Below are positions 1 through 10,185 of a DNA stretch of 64,000 nucleotides, piece after piece. Position numbers and translations under genes: made by a program. How positions within the stretch are numbered: the stretch's first letter is position 1; each line of letters begins with the position of its first letter. The DNA comes from Dichetophora obliterata (taxonomy: Eukaryota; Arthropoda; Insecta; Diptera; Sciomyzidae). The notes below the pieces were generated by a model. That model was not told the DNA's origin. It saw nothing but the letters and a program-made list of their open reading frames with translations, and did not search any database. The stretch lies in NCBI GenBank assembly GCA_963920525.1, contig OY986436.1, positions 184,399,496-184,463,495 of the forward strand. Direction: 5' to 3'.

Positions 1-1228
1 GAAATTTTTTGCTAGAAGTGTACCTTTTTCGAAACTTCGAGTTGGGGTATTTTTACTAAAAAAATAACAAACATTTTAAAAATTCAAGTTTTGAAAAAAA
101 AACACACATAGTAATGGACATAGAATAGTTTTGGGTTTAACATAAGCTGTCAATAATAAAATATTATTGGCGTAAGTTTCTTGGATGCGATGCAAGTAAG
201 TTTCTTGGGCTCTGATTTCTCATTCAGAGTTAATTCGTAAAAAGAGAAAAAAAAACACGTCGAACTGTCGAAAATACAAAAAAAAAAAAAGAAAAGCAGT
301 GATGTTTGTGATCTAAAAAAGACAAAATTGTCTACTTATTAGAGCTTCGCGCCCGCTTAACTATTGGAGATTTTTATTTCGCGTCCGTTTACCGGAAGGC
401 CCGTGTATGGGAGAGCAATTTCTATGGAAAAAACCAAAAATTGATCGTTCCCAAGAATGTGTCCGCTTAAAGGAAGTATCCCCTTCTAAGAACGTCCGTC
501 TATGGGAGCTTTCATTGTACTATATTTTTACGATATGCTTTATGCTTTTTATATGCTTTTTATTATTAAAAAATTAGTTTTGTATAATAAAGTGAGATAT
601 ATTTAATAATATTTATTTATCATATATGATAAATGTTATAGGCATATTCTAGTGTTAACACTTTTAGTTGCCATTGTTATCCTATTAAAATTCTCCAACA
701 ACAACTGCTACTCTATTGCAATGAACTCAAGCTGACAGTAATCTGACGGTGTTAAGAACGTGCGCATTTTACTGTCAACTCAATGGCAATTATTTCCTGC
801 GTCTGAAATATTGAAGTATTTGCTTAAGAGGCTATTAGCAATGGCAATTATAGTAGAACAACATCAAAAGCAACAACAACAACAAAAACTTCAACGAGAA
901 ATGCGCAGAAAAAACTGCAAATCTTGCTGCTGTGGCTACGTTTATTGATTTCTTGATTGTTGTCTAACGTTTTTATCGTCAGATTACGCGTAACGCTACT
1001 CTAAGTCTTCCAAACGCATATAGAAAAACAGATGGAATATTGTCGATAAGCAAAAGAAATGAAAAGAGAATGAATTTTCATTGATTAATTATGATCAACA
1101 CACCGCACTGTGATGCGATTGGTACAAGTTAGACAGAAAATATTATTTTGTGGATTTTTTTGGTAGTTTTTGATGTTTATGGCATAAAAAAGTAAAAAAA
1201 AGTATTTCAGAAAGTGTGAAAAGTGAGC
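1..1228. other. AT-rich DNA without a supported gene
   Basis: I see no gene here. The stretch is AT-rich, with a short CAA run near 868-890 that gives a small glutamine-rich open frame (760-948) of a kind expected from simple sequence. It ends at the 8-bp target duplication of the fold-back element that follows. Confidence 0.6.
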
Positions 1229-1799
1229 GTGGCAGCCAGAGAACTGCACAAGCCTACTTGAAGTTCAAGCTTTTTCAAGTACTTAAATTCAAGCACGTAT
1301 CCAAGCTTGAAAAAGCAAGCTTTAGCCAGCTTGCAAAAATACCAAACAGATACAAGCCATATTCATGCTTGCTCGTTGGCTTGGCTTGTTTCGGCTTACT
1401 TTGTCGAGCGGAAAGTTGAAAAGCTTAAAACGATCGGCAAAAGCTTGTAAGCTCGCAAGTATCCAAATTATTGAATTAAAGCAAGTATCCAAAAAATTCA
1501 ATGAGCTTCTTTAGAGAGAGCTTAAGCGTAATAGGACTTTTAAGGATTCTGTGGACTCCGTGGTGTGAAGTTTTAGGATAAATGATTCCAAAGATGCTGT
1601 CAAACCTTAAAATTTAAGATGGCGGATAGAGTTGCCACCTAGATTTTTTTTTTATTTTTGCGAATTATTGTAATTTTGATATTCTGACAACGGATTTGAT
1701 TTCAAAAATATATTGTCACAGTTTTAAAATTTAAGATGGAGGTTTGGGTTGGCACCTAAATTTTTACCAAAGTATTGCCACCTAATAATATGTACTTTT

Positions 1800-2575
1800 A
1801 AAAGTTTTAAACATCATTTATCAGTGTTAAGGGGTCGCTGATTTCGAATCTAAGGTCAAAATTTTAAAATTCAAGATGGTGGATAGGGTTGCCACCTTAA
1901 TTTTTTAGTTTTATAAATTCGGGGCTGGCAAAAAAAAATGGTACACCAAAAATGGGTCTCTGAATCCGAATCCGTCGTCAGAATTTCAAAATTATAAAAT
2001 GTTGAAATAATAGGGTTGCCAGCTAATAATATATCTTTTCAACAGTTTATAACAGTATAACAACTCTTAAAAAGACATATTATTAGGTGGCAACCCTATT
2101 ATTTGAAAATTTTATAATTTTGAAATTCGGACGACGGATTCGGATTCAGCGACCCATTTTTGGTCTACCATTTTTTTTTGCCAGCCCCGAATTCATAAAA
2201 CTAAAAAAAATCAAGGTGGCAACCCTATCCACCATCTTGAATTTTAAAATTCTGACTTTAGATTCAAAATCAGCGACCCCTTAATACTAATAAATGACGT
2301 TTAAAAATCTTGAAAAGATATATTATTAGGTGGCAACCCTATTATTTCAAAATTTTATAATTTTGAAATTCTGACGACGGATTCGGATTCAGCGACCCAT
2401 TTTTGGTGTACCATTTTTTTTTTGCCAGCCCCGAATTTATAAAACTAAAAAAATTAAGGTGGCAACCCTATCCACCATCTTGAATTTTAAAATTCTGACC
2501 TTAGATTCGAAATCAGCGACCCCTTAACACTGATAAATGATGTTTAAAACTTTTAAAAGTACATATAATTAGGTG
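1800..2575. repeat. Three internal modules of the fold-back element (one inverted, two direct)
   Basis: Inside the hAT-like element a roughly 250-bp module occurs three times: inverted at about 1800-2060, then forward at about 2080-2325 and 2326-2575. Each contains the phrases AGGTGGCAACCCTA, CAGCGACCC and TTGCCAGCCCCGAA. The first two copies form a palindrome with its centre near 2063, and the last two are a direct repeat. The 27033-27606 relative has only one module. Confidence 0.85.
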
Positions 2576-2581
2576 GCAATA

Positions 2582-2601
2582 GGTTAGGTTAGGTTAGGTA
2601 A
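2582..2601 (-). repeat. CCTAA-repeat 3' tail of LOA copy 1
   Basis: The plus strand reads GGTTAGGTTAGGTTAGGTAA, so the element's transcript ended in CCTAA units. The second LOA copy has the same tail at 19808. This unit equals the common arthropod telomere repeat, although here it is attached to retrotransposon ends. Confidence 0.9.
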
Positions 2602-2680
2602 CGGTGGCTGAGCCGATAGACGACTCGTACACTTAGGCCAGTGCAGGCCCGTTGTGATACCACATGATCTCTTTAAAAAC

Positions 2681-3697
2681 CTAATAGAGATTTCCCTCCT
2701 CAAACCAGTTCGAGCGGATAATGAAATTGAGTATATGCTTGATTTCCAGGCATGAGACTTCGGCAAGTCCGTTTAAAAAGGGAAGGCCCAGAGTTGCCAT
2801 GCTCCTTTTAGCTAGAGCCGGACATTCGCAGAGGAGGTGCTGAACGCTTTCTACCTCCTCCTCACATCTGCAGCTTCTGCAGAAATCGTTCGATGCAACT
2901 CCCAACCGAAGGGCATGCGCTCCGATCAGGCAGTGACCCGTTAGGATTCGTACTATTTTTGACAGGTTTACCCTGCTTAACTCAAGCAGTGAGTTGGTGC
3001 GTTTTAAATCGTAGGTAGGCCATGTTAGCTTAGTTATCCTACATATATCAAGGCGTTCCCAGCGTTCTTGTGCAAGACGTAGGGATCTGTTCTTGCACTG
3101 GAGTTTATAGGAGGAAACTGGTATACCAATAAAGTCCTCATTTAAGAGGGTGTTAGAGGTCGTACCCTTCCTTGCCAATTCGTCGGCCAAATTGTTGCCC
3201 TCGATATCCCTGTGTCCGGGTACCCATATGAGGTGAATCCTGAGTAGCCTTGCCATCTCGTTAAGAGATTTGCGGCACTCAGTGAGAGTTTTAGAGTTGT
3301 CAATATTTGAGTTCAGTGCTTTCAGTGCAGCTTGGCTATCTGAAAAGATGGAAATACTTTTTCCTTCAAGGTCTTTTTGACCTAGAATCCTAGTGGTTTC
3401 GTGAATAGCCATCATTTCCGCTTGGTAGACACTACAATAGTTAGGAAGTCTAAAGGACGCTTCGATTTCGAGATCCTGGGAGTAGATACCTCCCCCTACT
3501 TGTTCTCGAAGTTTGGATCCATCTGTGAAGATTTTTATGGCGGAGGTTTTAAGGGGGATTTTGTTTGCCCAGTCTAGCCGTGAAGGGATGAAAACTGCAT
3601 AGTTCTTTTCAAGATTTAAGCACGGCACACAGTAGTCTGTTTTGTCGGGTGCAGACGAGTTCAGAATAATTGTGTGGCCGCAGTTGTTACTATCCAA
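2681..3697 (-). pseudogene. LOA copy 1 ORF2, RNase H and zinc-binding tail
   Basis: The C-terminal part of ORF2 (338 residues). The RNase H catalytic set is visible: IFTDGSK (Asp59), YQAEMMAIHE (Glu94), IFSDSQAALKAL (Asp120) and NNLADELAR (Asp172). A Cys/His cluster CRSC...HLLCECPAL follows, as in LOA and I elements. RNase H would remove the RNA template after first-strand synthesis. The open segment overlaps the RT segment by 37 bases in a different frame, marking a frameshift rather than a genuine second gene. Confidence 0.88.
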
Positions 3698-5103
3698 TTA
3701 CCAGATTCTCTAAGTCTCAGGGGTGCTGTGTTGGCACATTCCCTGGCAAAGATATCGAGAGGAGGAAGGTGAAGCATGACATTGAGGGCGCTAGTTGGTG
3801 TTGAGGACAGTGCCCCCGTAATACAAAGACCTGCGCTTCTTTGCACCTTTGCAAACTTCTGAAGTGCGGTTGCCTTATCAAGGGCCCTCCACCATACCAG
3901 TGAGCCATACATTAGTATGGGGCGGACAATTGCTGTAGAAATCCAGCGTACTATTTTGGGGGAAAAACCCCAATTTTTACCTATAGCTTTTTTACAGGCA
4001 AATAGTGCTATGTTTGCCTTTTTAACACGTTCCGTAATGTTAATATTCCAGATAAGCTTCTTATCCAGGATAACTCCTAGGTATTTCGTGCTATCGCTAA
4101 AGAGCAACCTCGTGCCGTTCAGACGCGGAGGTTCTAAGTTGGGGGTTTTATATTTCCTAGTGAAAAGAATGAGATCTGTTTTCTCGGGGTTTACACTTAA
4201 ACCACACGTAGATGCCCATCTCGAGAGAGTTAAGAGTGCCCTCTCCATGAGTTGACAGAGAGTCTGGGGAAACTTTCCGTTAAAAATTATTGCAATATCG
4301 TCTGCATAAGCAACAACCCTGTAGCCTTCCCCTTCCATGATGCGCAACAGCTGGTCAACCGTCACGGACCACAGAAGTGGAGACAAAACTCCTCCCTGCG
4401 GAGTGCCTCTGCTTACAAACGTACGAGTGGAGGATCCTCCCAGTTCTGAGTTCACCACCCTGCCCAAGAGCATCTGGTGTATGAAACTCACGAGAAAATC
4501 CTCCACCCCCAGTTCCGACAAGGCCGAGATGACTGCACATGGAAGGACGTTATTGAACGCCCCTGCTATATCTAGAAAAGCAGCAAGTGCGTATTCTTTG
4601 TTCTCAAGTGATTTTTCGATGGTAGACACAAGAGAGTGCAGAGCTGTCTCTGTAGATTTGCCTTTAATGTAGGCATGTTGGGATTTTAGAAGCCTGTCAA
4701 GTTTCGGCTTGAGAAGAAGCCCAATAAGTCTCTCTAAAATTTTAACCAAAAAGGAAGAGAGGCTTATGGGTCTGAAGTCATTCGATTTAGTGTGAGAGGA
4801 CTTACCCGCTTTCGGTATAAAGATAACTTTTGTCTCTCTCCAAGCTGTGGGAATATAGTTAAGGCGTAGGCAATCATAGTAGATCGTCTGAAGCCAGGGT
4901 ACTATTGCATTGAAGCTATAGTGGAGTTGAGCTGGTATAATGCCATCGAGACCTGGAGATTTATAAGGTTGGAATGAATAGATCGCCCATTTTAACTTCT
5001 CCTTGCTGGTCAGTTGCTCAATCTGTTGAGGCATAAGGTCGCAGGGAAGTGTTTGAAAGCTGGAAATGTCAGAGTAAACATTACCAGGAAAATGCGCATC
5101 CAT
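3661..5103 (-). pseudogene. LOA copy 1 ORF2, reverse transcriptase domain
   Basis: A 480-residue open segment of ORF2 with the non-LTR RT blocks: KSPGLDGI (50-57), KVIFIPKAGKSS (92-103), RPISLSSFLVKILERLI (111-127), motif A AFLDIAGAF (175-183), RGTPQGGVLSPLL (232-244) and the catalytic YADD (266-269). The start at 5103 is an accident of a frameshift near 5105; the family protein continues upstream to the endonuclease. A further frameshift near 3695 breaks the link to the RNase H segment. The catalytic residues are intact but the protein is disrupted. Confidence 0.9.
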
Positions 5104-5283
5104 CTAGGGTTTCGATGCATGAATCCGTCCAGGTGCCATCTTCCTTTTCAAGAAAGCTTGGTACTGTCGGGGATTTCGATAGTATTTTCCTGAGCCTTGA
5201 AGCCTCGGAAGTACCCTCTATTTCTGTGCAGAAGGAGGACCAAGAGGCCCTCTTTGCTTTTCTGATTGCAGTTTTGTAAATGC

Positions 5284-6273
5284 CTAGTTTAGACTTATAG
5301 CTATTCCATGAGTCCTCACTATTGCTACGCCTTGCGTAGTTAAAGTCTCTACGATAGTCCTGAGAATTTCAATCTCCCGAGACCACCATACGGGTTTATG
5401 GGATTTTTTGAAAACTTTTTTCGGACATGCTCTGTTTAGTGCATCCGAGCATTTTTTTGTGAAGTCTAGAACCAGAAGGTCCAACTCTTCTTTGTTAGCA
5501 ACGGGGGAAGAAGTGACTGAATTCAGTGATGTTTTAATTAGTTTATTATACCATCTCCAATTTGTTTTACGGAGATTTCTTATTTTTAGAGGCATGGATT
5601 GATTGGTTATCTTCCAGCCGAATTCTATATACCTATGGTCCGAGAACGAGTGTTCTTTTAAGACCTTCCAAGAATGAATTTCTTCCGAGAAGTTTTCTGA
5701 TACTAGGGTGATATCCAGAACTTCTTCTCGATTTTTGATAATAAAAGTTGGCTCATTGCCCTTGTTCATTATATTTAATTTAGTGTTTAGTAGGAAGTTA
5801 AAAAGTGACTCACCTCTGTCGTTGTTGTTAGTGCTGTTCCATTGTGAGTGGTGTGCATTTGTATCTCCACCCAGAATGATGTGCGTGGCTGGATGAGTTC
5901 CCTGCAGGAGTTCCCGGAAAGATTGCGTGGGTATGGGCTCATCATAGGGAAAGTAAAAGGAAGCAATCCTTAGTTTATTGGGCCCCAGCTCCAGGCTGAC
6001 CACAGAGAGGTCCCCATGACTAAACTGAGGGAGAATAAAGCAATTCAAGTTAACTTTCGCTAAAATACAAGTTCGAGTTTTGTTGGATACATAGTAAATT
6101 TTGTAGTTTGGTGTATTCAGGCCAAGGATTTTGTTGTTGTTCATCCAAGGTTCCTGAATCAGCACCAAGTCGACATCGCCCGTTGCCAGGTGACGCTGGA
6201 GAGCAGCCGAAGCTGCTTTGCAGTGATGCAAGTTAATTTGGAGTACCCGGAACATCCTTTGGTACTCCAACAA
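5284..6273 (-). pseudogene. LOA copy 1 ORF2, apurinic-like endonuclease domain
   Basis: The N-terminal part of ORF2 (329 residues in the open segment). Endonuclease landmarks are in order: LQINLHHCKAA near the start, LIQEPW (catalytic Glu), GGDTNAHHSQW (Asp, Asn, His), LDITLVS and SDHRYIEF (the terminal SDH). Such enzymes nick target DNA to prime reverse transcription. The frame is lost near 5360, and the true continuation, with WNSYKSK and FLEKEDGTW, lies in another frame down to about 5105. The ATG at 6273 lies inside the end of ORF1. Confidence 0.85.
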
Positions 6274-7652
6274 TCGTGGTGTCAGCCTCTTCGTCGCTGA
6301 AGGGCTCCTCTGACGGAGCCTGCTCCTTAAGGAGATTTGTCATCGCCGTCGCTAGTTCGGAAGCGGATGATAGCTCATCCTCGCTTCCAATCAACTCGTC
6401 GATGTCGCTGGGATTCTCAATCGTGGCACTACAGACCGCACGATTTACGAGAGACACCGTGTCCGTTTTATAGATTCTTGGGTGAATCTTGCTGAACCCA
6501 TAGTTTAGGGTACATTTATCTCTGTTGAGTTGCTCAATGCATTCGTTATTGAGGATCAACAAAACCTCCATCTTGGATTTCTTGGGATCGGTTTTGGCAT
6601 CCTCAGCTTTAGGCTCCAACTTCACCACCTTCCAGTTTTGGGTGGATATGGCTGGGTTGAAGACCTTCAGCATTTCCAAAATTTCCTCAGGTTCAGATGG
6701 GGTGACTGGAACCCGGACTCTGGCTCTTGGTCTAGACGGAATTTCGTCCAAATCTACCGCTTTTAGACGAGCGCCTGGGTAGACCTCACCAACTTTCCCA
6801 ATCGCCGCTTTAAATAGCTCAGCGGATCGTCCATTTTCACAGGCCATCAGCTTGACATTGCCCTGAAACCATCCCGCATCCGTGCATGCTGAAGGGTGGC
6901 CCAGGGTTGTCCTTCAGGACCTGCAAGGCGACCTTAGCGAGCGAAGCCTCTATCCAGCTCCATTGGTGCTTGGGTATCTTACCATCCTCGCAATTTTGGT
7001 CTATCACCCCTACAATTGTGCTATTCTTAGCAACCTCTGCGAAGGATCTTGCTCCTACACCATGGGCTTTAGCCCTCTTGGCGGTCGGGTTCTGGGTAGG
7101 TTCCTCCACAGATCGATTTCTTTTAGCGGCAATTTGCCGGGGAGGCTCTAGCGTGAAGTCCGGTAAGACCTTTTTCGCCCACTCAATATCCTCCTTAATA
7201 TTTAAAATGTCACTCTTCGAGACCTGTCCCTCCTTAATAGGGTCAGTGGCCAGACGTCGAAGAATTCGGGATGCCTTTTTGCGGTCTGCGTAACCTGCTT
7301 TGAGAGGATCCCTTCTTTCATGATCGGCCGCCCTAGCACTGACCATTGGGATTACCTTAGCCCCCGATCCACTAGACGAACCCGCGTTTCCGCGTCGATT
7401 ACCACCAGTGTTCGAGGAACTTGAGGGTCCAATGCCCGATGCACAGGCTTTCAATGTGCTTGCTGTTGTTGAGAGGGGTCGATGATTTGATGGTATCACT
7501 ATCATCGACTGACTCTTATTTGTGATTGAGGAGCCTGGTGGTACCACAGCTCTTTCATCGGAACATAAAGTCCCTACCGGGTTTTTTGTTAGGGTTCCGG
7601 ATCCCCTTTTGGGTGTTGAAGTTTTTGTTGTTGTTTGTAAATTTGATTCCAT
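6233..7652 (-). pseudogene. LOA copy 1 ORF1, DUF4780-like, one frameshift
   Basis: ORF1 probably starts at the ATG at 7652; the open frame reaches a GTG at 7664. The first part is Ser/Thr/Gly-rich and basic, with a nuclear-signal-like AAKRNRS stretch. A frameshift near 6880 separates it from the C-terminal domain (6847-6233), which begins around GWFQGNVK and carries KVGEVYPGARLKAVD and RPRARVRVP, resembling DUF4780 found in dipteran retrotransposon ORF1 proteins (recognition from memory). No CCHC knuckles are visible. ORF1 proteins of this kind are thought to bind element RNA. The 3' end overlaps the start of ORF2 by 41 bases, suggesting coupled translation in the active ancestor. Confidence 0.75.
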
Positions 7653-8762
7653 ATTAAATCCCACGAGTGGCGGAGAGAGGAAGGTCGACCCAGGCAGAGA
7701 TCCGCAGTACCTGGGTAGGGCTGATTAGAACCGGAGGACGCCAGGTATCCGGAGCACACCGTTCAAGACCGGGCAATTATTTTAAACTGGGTCCCCGGCC
7801 AGGCTGATCCTCGGCACGGTACGTGTGACAGCTTGATCCGACCCAGGGGGAAGAGAAGGGATACTAGGGGAAAAGGAGGCAGTCTTGGTTGTTCTCACAG
7901 AATGTGTAGGGTAACACAACCCTGTGAAGAACGTAAGCCCCCACACCCAGCGATCGGATGGACCACTTACGTCAAGGTGCTGCCGGAGTCGTGGGGGATA
8001 CTGGTGGCAATACTGTGGTAAAAATTTAGGTGGCAACCCTAACCTCCATCTTAAATTTTAAAACTGTGACAATATATTCGAAATCAAATCCGTTGTCAGA
8101 ATATCAAAATTACAAGAATTCGCAAAAATAAAAAAAAATCTAGGTGGCAACTCTATCCGCCATCTTAAATTTTAAAGTTTAGCAGCATCTTCGAAATCAT
8201 TTATCCTAAAACTTCACACCACGGAGTCCACAGAATTCTTAAAAGTCCTATTACGCTTAAGCTCTCTCTAAAGAAGCTCATTGAATTTTTTGATACTTGC
8301 TTTAATTCAATAATTTGGATACTTGCGAGGCTTACAAGCTTTTGCCAAAGGCATCAAGCTTTCCATTGCTTGAAACTTCGTGCCGTTCGCTTGTAAGCTA
8401 GAATAGGTGCAAGCTGTGCGTGGGCTTATTTATATTCAATTACAAGCTATGCTTGATTCAAAATTATCAAGCTCAAGCTAGCTTGAACTTGTATTTTAAG
8501 CAAGCGCTTCAAATAGACTTCAAGCAGGCTTGTGCAGTTCTCTGGTGGCAGCTGCCATACAACTAAAACACATTTTGTGCTATGTCTTAGAAAGGAGATA
8601 GGCAACGATAACAAAATTAGACACAGACGTCTAAAATGTTATTTCCAAAAAGTTTAAAAAAAAATTTCTGCGTGATTGGACAAGTGGTCGTGGAAGCTGC
8701 GTGAATAAATATTGCTAAATTTTGGTGGGATTAAACAAGTGGTCGTAGGGCTTCTCATATAT

Positions 8763-9782
8763 CGGTCATTCCATGTCAAATTGGACGATTTTCGAAACTC
8801 ACATTTCTGTACAAATTTTTTACTTTGCACGTGGATAGTACTTTAAAAAAGAAAAATATTTGCCTACTTTTTTATAATATTTTATTTTTTTTTACATTTA
8901 TACACAGTGAAAAATTAAAAAGAAAATCAGAAATTGTCATTCAAACATGTACTCAAACAACTATATCTTCTAAACCGTTAGTCCTACTAGAAAATGTTAA
9001 AGAGGTATTTTAAAGATCTTAAATTTTTCTTTATTGTGGTGTCCTTTTTGAAAATACTTTCGTAAAAAATTTTAAATTTTTTGACCACTAAAAATTTCAT
9101 TCACATTTTTCATAGTCAGCACCACTATTTTTTTGGCACTTTGAAAATATTATCGTATTGAGGCATTCATTCTTAATGCATTCTCAAAATTTGATGTTAG
9201 AGAATCAATGTTTACTAGTTTTAACAAAATTGTCGTAAGCTGACTACACAATTTTTAATTACAAAATACTTTAATTTTTAATTAAAAATGGAATTTTTAG
9301 TATTTTTTGCTAAGCTAGGTACATATCGTTGCTGCGCCAACAAAAACAGTTGTTTGCATTTCAGCAAATTTTCAGGAGAGCAAAAAAACAACTTTTTTTC
9401 AGAGCAAGAGTACTGCGAGCAACAACTCTTTTTGATCACTTCTCAGTCAGTGTAGTGGTGAAGTGAAACAAAAGTGTTTGTAAAAAAAGGACAACACAAT
9501 AAAGACCAATTCAAGATCTTTAAAATATGTCTCAGACATTTTTTTGTTAGACTAACGGTTTAGAAGATATAGTTGCTTGACAACATGTTTGAATGAAAAT
9601 TTCCGAGTTTCTTTTTAATTTTTCTTTGTGTATAACTGCAAAAAAAAAAAAATAAAAAATTATAAAAAAGTATGCAAATATTTTTTGTTTTTAATGTTCT
9701 ATCGACGTGAAAAATTAGGAAAAAAAAATCGGAATTGTTAAAATTAGTTTTTGGACAAAAGCGTCCGATATGGAATGACAGA
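8763..9782. mobile_element. Fold-back element with about 260-bp inverted arms
   Basis: The left end reads GGTCATTCCATGTC and the right end, reverse complemented, reads TGTCATTCCATATCGGACG. The arms stay alignable for about 260 bp (8763-9030 and 9510-9782), sharing phrases such as ACTATATCTTCTAAACCGTT and TATTTTAAAGATCTT. The interior (about 480 bp) has no coding potential. No clear target duplication is seen, so the superfamily is open. Confidence 0.75.
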
Positions 9783-9819
9783 TATGTAAAACATATTTTC
9801 TCTCATAAGAAATTAGCAG

Positions 9820-10185
9820 TAAAAACTCTTTAAATTCCATAATCATAAGAATTAATTAAATAAATTTAAATTTGGCAAATAAGCTTAAGTCTTAATTATG
9901 CACTTTGAGTTTTAAAATGAACCAAATCGTATGAAAAACCACGCCTACCTCCCTTCAACCTGACTGTATAAAAAAGGTGAAATCTCCTTAAATTGCACAA
10001 AAATTAATTTAATCATTTTACATTTAGCGATTGAGCTGAAATCCTAATTACACACTTTGAGTTTGAAAAAGAGCCAAATCAGATGAAAACCACGTCTACC
10101 TTCCATATAAAGTGACTTTATAAAAATGATAAATTTTCTTAGACTCCACAAAAATTTTTTAAATCACTAAAACCACGGGTAAAAT
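9820..10185. repeat. Tandem repeat, about 152-bp period, two copies or slightly more
   Basis: The phrase CACTTTGAGTTT followed by AACCAAATC and CCACGCCTACC recurs at 9901 and 10053. The motif 'cacg(c/t)c, purine/pyrimidine, cctccc' resembles the units of the array at 18960-19760, suggesting related satellite families. Confidence 0.65.

Larger units (their letters stand above)
2582..8002 (-). mobile_element. Full-length LOA/I-like non-LTR retrotransposon (copy 1)
   Basis: A 5.42-kb minus-strand element with a 5' leader (8002-7653), ORF1, ORF2 (endonuclease, reverse transcriptase, RNase H, zinc-binding tail), a short 3' UTR and a tail of CCTAA repeats seen on the plus strand as GGTTAGGTTAGG at 2582. 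The 10-bp sequence GGTGGCAATA flanks it at 2572-2581 and 8003-8012, and the uninterrupted form of that target is visible in the mirrored arm near 1765. An RNase H domain after the RT places it near the LOA/I group (family knowledge). It is dead, with a frameshift in ORF1 and at least three in ORF2. Confidence 0.9.
1237..8544. mobile_element. hAT-like fold-back transposon, interrupted by a LOA retrotransposon
   Basis: The element starts CAGAGAACTGCACAAGCC at 1237 and ends with the reverse complement at 8544. It is flanked by identical 8-bp repeats GTGGCAGC at 1229-1236 and 8545-8552. An 8-bp duplication and CAG-AACTG ends are hAT features (family knowledge). The arms are long: an AGCTTG-rich segment (1237-1440 and 8290-8544), then a further inverted stretch (1500-1790 and 8018-8280). 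Without the 5.4-kb LOA insertion and its duplicated target the element is about 1.88 kb. No transposase remains, so it was non-autonomous. A 574-bp relative lies at 27033-27606. The superfamily call rests on termini and duplication only. Confidence 0.82.

Noticed and set aside
2582..2601. A telomere or interstitial telomeric array
   Set aside because: Only a few CCTAA units are present, and they are attached to the 3' end of a retrotransposon, as at 19808.
3917..4672. Plus-strand open frames opposite the LOA RT
   Set aside because: They are shadows of the minus-strand RT gene with no independent features.
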